In this document: in pieces, positions 13,618 to 17,405 of the stretch
Layout: every line of letters begins with the position of its first letter
Position numbering within the stretch: the first letter of the stretch is position 1
Source of the DNA: an uncultured Ruminococcus sp.
Lineage (GTDB): Bacteria; Bacillota; Clostridia; Lachnospirales; Lachnospiraceae
Length of the DNA stretch: 17,405 nucleotides
Assembly: GCA_900541505.1 (NCBI GenBank)
Contig: UQKK01000058.1
Span: forward strand, 1-17,405
Reading direction: 5' to 3'
Notes under the pieces: model-generated
Told to the model about the DNA's origin: nothing
The model's database searches: none
What the model saw: only the letters and a program-made list of their open reading frames with translations
Program-made: the position numbers and the translations under genes

Positions 13618-13848
13618 GTGGAATATGGAACCATTCGGATCAAGCTGGATGATCTTTTGAAAGAATCCGGCCTTAGTAAAAATATGTTGAGCCATCGGGC
13701 AGAGATGCAACGGACACAGATCAACAACTACTGCAGAAACCAGATCACTCGATTGGATATAGACGTTCTTGGAAGGCTCTGTACAGTGTTGAATTGTGAG
13801 ATTGGTGATCTGCTGGAATTTGTACCACCAACAGAAAAAGAAAAATAA
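13618..13848 (+). CDS. Cro/C1-type helix-turn-helix regulator
   Basis: A 76-aa single-domain XRE protein with an HTH over residues 8-65: LDDLLKESGLSKNMLSHRAE, then RTQINNYCRNQITRLDIDVL and CEIGDLLEFVPP. This compact type with the CxxxxLC..L..EIGDLL end is common as a repressor in Gram-positive mobile elements. Start is GTG at 13618, with AGGAGGG seven bases before it; the open frame further upstream has no ribosome site. It is divergent from the sigma-like gene and is the natural candidate to bind the repeats between them. A terminator follows directly. Confidence 0.85.
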   Translation: MEYGTIRIKLDDLLKESGLSKNMLSHRAEMQRTQINNYCRNQITRLDIDVLGRLCTVLNCEIGDLLEFVPPTEKEK

Positions 13849-13850
13849 GT

Positions 13851-13895
13851 CCCGCGGGAAGAGATTAATCACCCTTTCCTGCGGGTTTTTCTCTT
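13851..13895 (+). terminator. Terminator of the Cro-like gene
   Basis: Stem CCCGCGGGAA (13851-13860) with TTCCTGCGGG (13876-13885), one G-T pair, followed by TTTTTCTCTTT. It starts two bases after the stop codon. Confidence 0.85.
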
Positions 13896-13965
13896 TATAA
13901 AATCCTGTAATTGTCAGCTTGCGAAATCCAAAATATTTTTCTCTATTTTGTACAAAAGACACACT

Positions 13966-14000
13966 AACTCCACCAAAACTCCACCTTCGTATGGTACACT
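13966..14000 (+). promoter_or_regulatory. Two-component operon promoter with OmpR-type direct repeat
   Basis: AACTCCACC occurs at 13966-13974 and again at 13977-13985, start to start 11 bases, one helical turn. A -10 box TACACT lies at 13995-14000, and the -35 position (13972-13977) is not a consensus but falls within the repeat. Tandem repeats with this spacing over a poor -35 are typical of sites where an OmpR-family regulator activates transcription, here probably its own. Confidence 0.55.
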
Positions 14001-14019
14001 ACCCTTGGAGGTGCAAGCA

Positions 14020-14694
14020 ATGTCAAAAATGATTTTGATTATAGAGGATGAAGAATCCATTCAGAATATTATCAAGGCGTTCCTGGAGGACGCAGGCTAT
14101 ACGGTGGTTCTGGCTGCTGATGGCCTGGAAGGTATTGAACAGTTCCGGGCGAACAAGCCCGATCTGGTGCTTCTGGATTTAATGCTCCCGAAAATTGATG
14201 GCTTTGCCGTGTGTGAGATTCTGCGGAGGGAGAGCCTGGTTCCCATCATCATGCTCACCGCATTGGATGATGAAGATAGCCAGATGAAGGGCTTTGACGC
14301 TCTGGCAGATGATTACATCACCAAGCCCTTTTCCATGCCGGTTGTGATGAAGCATATCGAAGCGGTGCTGCGCCGGGCCGAACAGGGCGGCGCTGCGCCC
14401 AATACCGTGATCCGCTATAAGGAAATTACGGTGGATACGGACAGCCTTACCGTCCTTGTGGGAACAGAAAGCGTTTCCCTGACCACCAGGGAATTTGAGA
14501 TTTTGAAACTCCTTCTGGAGAACCAAGGCCGGGTGGTGTCCAGGGAAAGGCTGCTGGACACGGTTTGGGGCTACGACTATATTGGCGACGAAAAAATCGT
14601 AAACACCCACATCAAGAACATCCGTAAAAAGCTGGGTGTGGATTACATCGAAACCATGAGAGGGGCGGGATATAAAATTGAGAAGGAAGATTAG
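14020..14694 (+). CDS. OmpR/VanR-family response regulator
   Basis: A 224-aa response regulator. The receiver domain (1-118) has the acidic pocket E9/D10, phospho-acceptor D53 (LLDLMLPKIDG), T80 and K102. The C-terminal winged helix (about 128-222) has LTTREFEILKLLLENQGRVV and ends in the GAGYKI wing. Start ATG at 14020 has TTGGAGG eight bases before it; an upstream in-frame ATG at 13948 has no ribosome site. It overlaps the kinase gene by 17 bases and is coupled to it. The target is unknown: no transporter or cell-wall gene follows in the window. Self-activation through the repeat at its promoter is likely. Confidence 0.93.
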   Translation: MSKMILIIEDEESIQNIIKAFLEDAGYTVVLAADGLEGIEQFRANKPDLVLLDLMLPKIDGFAVCEILRRESLVPIIMLTALDDEDSQMKGFDALADDYITKPFSMPVVMKHIEAVLRRAEQGGAAPNTVIRYKEITVDTDSLTVLVGTESVSLTTREFEILKLLLENQGRVVSRERLLDTVWGYDYIGDEKIVNTHIKNIRKKLGVDYIETMRGAGYKIEKED

Positions 14695-16042
14695 TCAAAG
14701 CATCCAGGCCAAGACCTTTCTCAGTATGCTGGCGCTGCTGGTGGTCTGTTGCATTATCATTTACGGCATGGTGATGGTCTTCCTGCCGAGGAATTACCAT
14801 ACGGAACTGGAAGGACAGGTCACTTCCGATTTTTATGACTTGGTGGAGGTTCTGGAGCGGAATGGCTGGGAGGCCAGTTCGAACAGTCTGATGGAATTTT
14901 CCATGACGAATAACGCCTCAGTGGAAGTCAACGATAATTATGGGAATAATCTGTTCTCCGTGAATTTTGCCGACATGGAGAACCTGGACACTTCTGCTCC
15001 CTCTATGAGCTGTTCCGCAACATTCCAGCAAGGCGGGCAAATCTACCATGTATTTGCCAATGCCGCCCTGGTCGCGGTGGCGCAGTCCTATGACATCCTG
15101 CTAAAGCTCATCCCCTTTATTGCCGTTGTGATTCTGTTGATCTCCATCATTGGGGCGGTGGTTTGTTCCCGGTACTATTCCAAGCCGCTGGTCAATATCA
15201 GCAACGTGGCAAAGCGGATGACCACCCTGGACATGACCTGGAAGTGTGAAGTCAACCGAAAAGACGAAATCGGTGTGCTGGCCGCCAGCCTGAATGAAAT
15301 GGCGGATCAGCTCAGCAATGCGCTGGCCAGCCTGCGGTCAGCGAACTGGCAGTTGAAGAAAGATATTGAGCGGGAGCGTGAGCAGGAAAAGCAGCGCGTG
15401 GAATTTTTCACCGCCGTCTCCCATGAGCTGAAAACTCCCATCGCCATCATCAAGGGGCAACTGGAGGGCATGATCTATCAGGTTGGCGAATACAAAGACC
15501 GCGATACTTACCTGCGCCGGTGTATGAAAACCACCAATGACATGGAGGCGCTGGTCAAGGAGATTTTGTCGGCGGCTCGGATGGGCGGCAGCGATTTCCA
15601 CCTGGAGCGCACCGACCTGGACATCAGCCAAATGCTGCGAAAGGTCTGCCAGCAGTTCCGTGGCCGGATGGAGGATAAGCAGATGGAACTTCGCATGGAC
15701 ATCCAGCCGGAATACCACTACCAGGGGGACCGGCGGCTTATGGAGAAAGTGTTCACCAATGTGATCGGAAATGCCGTGGCATATTCGCCAGCGGGGGCTG
15801 TGATTACTGTCACACAAAAGGACGAGGTGTTTTCCGTGGAGAATACCGGCGTCCACATTGCAGAGGAAGATTTGGAGCGTATCTTCACTCCCTTCTATCG
15901 GGTGGACAAATCCCGGAACCGGAATAGCGGCGGCAGCGGTCTGGGGCTGTATATCACCAAAACCATCCTCGACCACCACGAAATCATCCACAACATGGTC
16001 AATACGGAAAACGGTGTGAAGTTTACGGCGTTCCTATGGTGA
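14678..16042 (+). CDS. VanS-like membrane sensor histidine kinase
   Basis: A 454-aa kinase starting at TTG (14678), with GGGGCGGGA upstream. It has TM1 (about 13-36), an extracellular sensor of about 105 residues, TM2 (about 143-164), HAMP (165-217), a dimerisation helix with H249 in SHELKTPIAIIKGQLEGM, and an ATPase domain with N-box NVIGNAVAYS (361-370), G1 SVENTG, F-box FTPFYRVDKSR and G2 GSGLGLYI. The HELKTPIAIIKGQLEG stretch resembles VanS-type kinases of Clostridia. No vanH/A/X or vanY/W gene is near, so this is not evidence of glycopeptide resistance. The signal is unknown; cell-wall stress or a peptide is a guess. The pair reads as one operon ended by the hairpin at 16063-16107. Confidence 0.93.
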   Translation: MRRKISQSIQAKTFLSMLALLVVCCIIIYGMVMVFLPRNYHTELEGQVTSDFYDLVEVLERNGWEASSNSLMEFSMTNNASVEVNDNYGNNLFSVNFADMENLDTSAPSMSCSATFQQGGQIYHVFANAALVAVAQSYDILLKLIPFIAVVILLISIIGAVVCSRYYSKPLVNISNVAKRMTTLDMTWKCEVNRKDEIGVLAASLNEMADQLSNALASLRSANWQLKKDIEREREQEKQRVEFFTAVSHELKTPIAIIKGQLEGMIYQVGEYKDRDTYLRRCMKTTNDMEALVKEILSAARMGGSDFHLERTDLDISQMLRKVCQQFRGRMEDKQMELRMDIQPEYHYQGDRRLMEKVFTNVIGNAVAYSPAGAVITVTQKDEVFSVENTGVHIAEEDLERIFTPFYRVDKSRNRNSGGSGLGLYITKTILDHHEIIHNMVNTENGVKFTAFLW

Positions 16043-16062
16043 TGGCACCATATTATTATCCA

Positions 16063-16107
16063 AAAGCGTCGGATGCGTATCTCATGGGGTGGCACATCCG
16101 GCGCTTT
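16063..16107 (+). terminator. Long-loop hairpin after the sensor kinase
   Basis: 13-bp stem AAAGCGTCGGATG (16063-16075) with CATCCGGCGCTTT (16095-16107), one T-G pair, 19-base loop, then ATTATGG. The T-run is short, so termination may be incomplete. From 16108 to 16307 I see no gene. Confidence 0.55.
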
Positions 16108-16307
16108 ATTATGGATTATCTATGCCTTTGGGTGGATAACAAGTTTATTTTCCGGTGCCATTCAGCCTAATTTCTTATGCTCGCAGCGCCTTTTGAATGT
16201 AAGCCTTTCTTTTACGGGAAGTTGCGTTATTGTTAATCTGCGTTGCTTGCCGTATGAGGGCTAATGTGTTACTTTGGATTTATCAAAGCAAAGGAGTGTA
16301 ACGCACA

Positions 16308-16736
16308 ATGTTTGGAGAAAACTTAAAAACTCTCAGAAAGCAAAAAGGCTTTTCACAGGAAGAATTGGCAACAAGGCTCCATGTAGTCCGACAGACCATT
16401 TCTAAGTGGGAGAAAAATTTATCTGTTCCCGACGCCGATACCCTTATCCGATTGGCTGAAATATTGGAAGTATCTGTCAGCGAATTGCTGGGGGCAAAAA
16501 TTGAAAATGAAAATACCGCCAGTGATGTCGCAGAGCAGTTATCAAGGATAAATGAGCAGCTTGCAATCAAAAATCGCCGCTCACGCCGTATCTGGAAAAT
16601 CGTTGCCATTATATTGGCGGCTATCGTTTTAATAAACATTTTCATTGCCGTGTTTTTCAGCGTTCCAAACCTCAATGAAGGCATTCAGAGCAATCAGCCA
16701 GAGATAACCGATCAAATACAAAACATAGAGGAATGA
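16308..16736 (+). CDS. Membrane-anchored XRE-family regulator
   Basis: A 142-aa protein. An N-terminal HTH_3 domain (4-61: LKTLRKQKGFSQEELATRLH, recognition helix VVRQTISKWE) is followed by a charged linker, a single hydrophobic segment (96-117, IWKIVAIILAAIVLINIFIAVFF) and a 25-residue acidic tail predicted to be outside. Such HTH-TM proteins are common in Firmicutes and may sense envelope signals while bound to DNA. ATG follows AAGGAG by ten bases. It lies after the kinase on the same strand, with a hairpin between, and may work with the two-component pair. Its target genes are not visible. Confidence 0.88.
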   Translation: MFGENLKTLRKQKGFSQEELATRLHVVRQTISKWEKNLSVPDADTLIRLAEILEVSVSELLGAKIENENTASDVAEQLSRINEQLAIKNRRSRRIWKIVAIILAAIVLINIFIAVFFSVPNLNEGIQSNQPEITDQIQNIEE

Positions 16737-17124
16737 ATGGCAAAGCCAGCCGAACTATTCAACGATAAAATAAACACCACCTGCAAAACAAGCTGATCCG
16801 GGCTATCCTAAAGGACAGCCCATAAGAAAACGCCGGACGCGGCGGCCTGCTGGCCCTGCGCCCGGTGCTTTCTTATGGATTTTCCTCTACGCATTTAGAA
16901 GCCTTTGCTGGCGGGGATTGGATAATCTGTCCTGCTTACCTGCCGACTACGCCGGGAAAGTCTTACTACGGATGCGCTTTTAACGTCCTAAATGAGTAGA
17001 CAAGAACGGGATTTTTTGTACCAGAATGGCTTTGCTTGCTGCTGCTTTAGATATGAAGTACAATAGATTTAATTGCTTGTTTCCTGCAGGTTGATTTTTC
17101 TTCAAGAAGTTAAAATATGCTCCA
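16737..17124. other. Non-coding, structured region between the two XRE genes
   Basis: I find no gene with a ribosome site here. It contains the hairpin cluster at 16800-16878 and, further on, G/C-rich sequence (16900-17000) that looks like degraded or foreign DNA with stops in all frames. Confidence 0.5.
16800..16878. repeat. Two abutting inverted repeats
   Basis: First, GGGCTATCC/GGACAGCCC (16800-16808, 16813-16821, one mismatch, four-base loop). Second, sharing two bases with it, 21-base arms (16820-16840, 16858-16878) with three mismatches, whose outer ten bases (CCATAAGAAA/TTTCTTATGG) are perfect. On the plus strand ATTTTCC follows. It may be a terminator, a folded RNA or a recombination or transfer site. 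Confidence 0.6.
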
Positions 17125-17153
17125 TTGTTTTTTGGATTCCAGTTTTCTATACT
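17125..17153 (+). promoter_or_regulatory. Promoter of the truncated XRE gene
   Basis: -35 TTGTTT (17125-17130), exact 17-base spacer, -10 TATACT (17148-17153), 20 bases before the ATG at 17174 and next to an AGGAGG site. Confidence 0.65.
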
Positions 17154-17173
17154 ATTATCAGGAGGTAGGGATA

Positions 17174-17311
17174 ATGAAAGAAATCAATCTTGGCCGTATC
17201 CTGGTTGAAAATCGCCATAAGCGTGGGATTACACAGGATGAGCTGGCCGCATATATGGGAGTATCTAAAGCCGCTGTTTCAAAATGGGAAACAGGGGGTT
17301 CACTTAGATAA
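17174..17311 (+). pseudogene. XRE-family regulator, truncated after its recognition helix
   Basis: ATG at 17174 has AGGAGGTAGG upstream and opens a typical HTH (LGRILVENRHKRGITQDELA, then MGVSKAAVSKWETG). In related proteins this continues with the fourth and fifth helices (pattern YPDI..LP.LA..F.IS.DEL), but here the frame ends GGSLR-stop after 45 residues, so half of the HTH domain is lost. The following bases (17296-17405) do not restore the missing part in any frame. The loss therefore looks like a junction with other DNA at about 17295, not a simple frameshift. The intact promoter and ribosome site indicate a recent event. Confidence 0.7.
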
Positions 17312-17405
17312 AGATACCACACCAATCCCACGCTGACTTTTGCTCAACCAATACAGCCGGAGGGCTGGATAACAAGAAAAGGCGGTATGCGCCCCGTGGA
17401 GGGGT
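17312..17405. other. Unassigned right edge
   Basis: No start, ribosome site or full ORF. One plus frame stays open to the edge (CSTNTAGGLDNKKRRYAPRG), which could be part of a gene that continues to the right; I do not recognise it. Confidence 0.3.

Larger units (their letters stand above)
5790..17405. mobile_element. Putative integrated element (left end in window, right end not seen)
   Basis: Seen: a host gene is cut near 5790, and directly beyond it lies a module of three tyrosine recombinases and a TnpC-like protein pointing at the junction. Then come mazF, a sigma-like gene, regulators and a two-component system, in two opposed blocks. Inferred: all this belongs to one integrative element, since the missing flavodoxin 5' end does not reappear to 17405. 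No relaxase, coupling ATPase or type IV secretion gene is visible. The rest may lie to the right, or the region may be a mosaic of more than one insertion. Confidence 0.5.

Noticed and set aside
14020..16042. Vancomycin resistance locus
   Set aside because: Only VanRS-like regulators are present; no vanH, ligase, vanX, vanY or vanW gene lies in the window.
10851..17017. 13-base direct repeat AACGGGATTTTTT at 10851-10863 and 17005-17017 as possible element ends
   Set aside because: Contains a T-run; a 13-base match is expected by chance in 17 kb, and flanking bases do not match.
1..17405. CRISPR array, tRNA, rRNA, IS terminal repeats
   Set aside because: No regularly spaced repeats, no cloverleaf or rRNA sequence, and no DDE transposase frame were seen.

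Overview
The window looks like chromosomal DNA of a gut-type anaerobic Firmicute, most likely a Lachnospiraceae member. This rests on the HydABC-type [FeFe]-hydrogenase, strong AGGAGG-type ribosome sites, frequent GTG/TTG starts, and a VanRS-like two-component pair next to mobile-element genes. The genus cannot be fixed from sequence reading alone.

Left part (1 to about 5790) is host core DNA read leftward. It holds a complete hydC-hydB-hydA operon for an NAD(H)-linked, possibly electron-bifurcating hydrogenase. Its promoter is near consensus, and a Rex-like operator lies at the predicted transcription start, so H2 metabolism is probably tied to the NADH/NAD+ ratio. Upstream, and separated by a terminator, is a small unknown protein plus a nitroreductase. 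Their promoter has a 19-bp spacer filled by a dyad, as in MerR-type promoters. Next to it is the 3' end of a flavodoxin gene whose 5' half is missing.

Middle part (about 5790 to 12983) appears to be the left end of an integrated element. At the junction lies a leftward module of three consecutive full-length tyrosine recombinases followed by a TnpC-like HTH/coiled-coil protein. This is Tn554-like, but with one extra recombinase. Upstream come a 53-aa ORF, a MazF/PemK-type endoribonuclease, a 144-aa protein of unknown family, and a sigma-70 region-4 protein. The 144-aa gene and the sigma-like gene are each preceded by an overlapping short ORF. Each short ORF carries internal terminator-like hairpins and has its ribosome site beside or inside a hairpin, which suggests control by attenuation or translational coupling.

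Right part (13362 to 17405) is read rightward. It holds a Cro-like repressor divergent from the sigma leader, a VanRS-like response regulator and sensor kinase with a probable OmpR-type direct repeat at their promoter, and a membrane-anchored XRE regulator. After a structured non-coding stretch comes a second XRE gene with its own good promoter, cut off after its recognition helix.

No conjugation genes, relaxase, resistance genes, tRNA, rRNA or CRISPR array were seen. The element's right end, and the missing flavodoxin 5' end, are probably outside the window.
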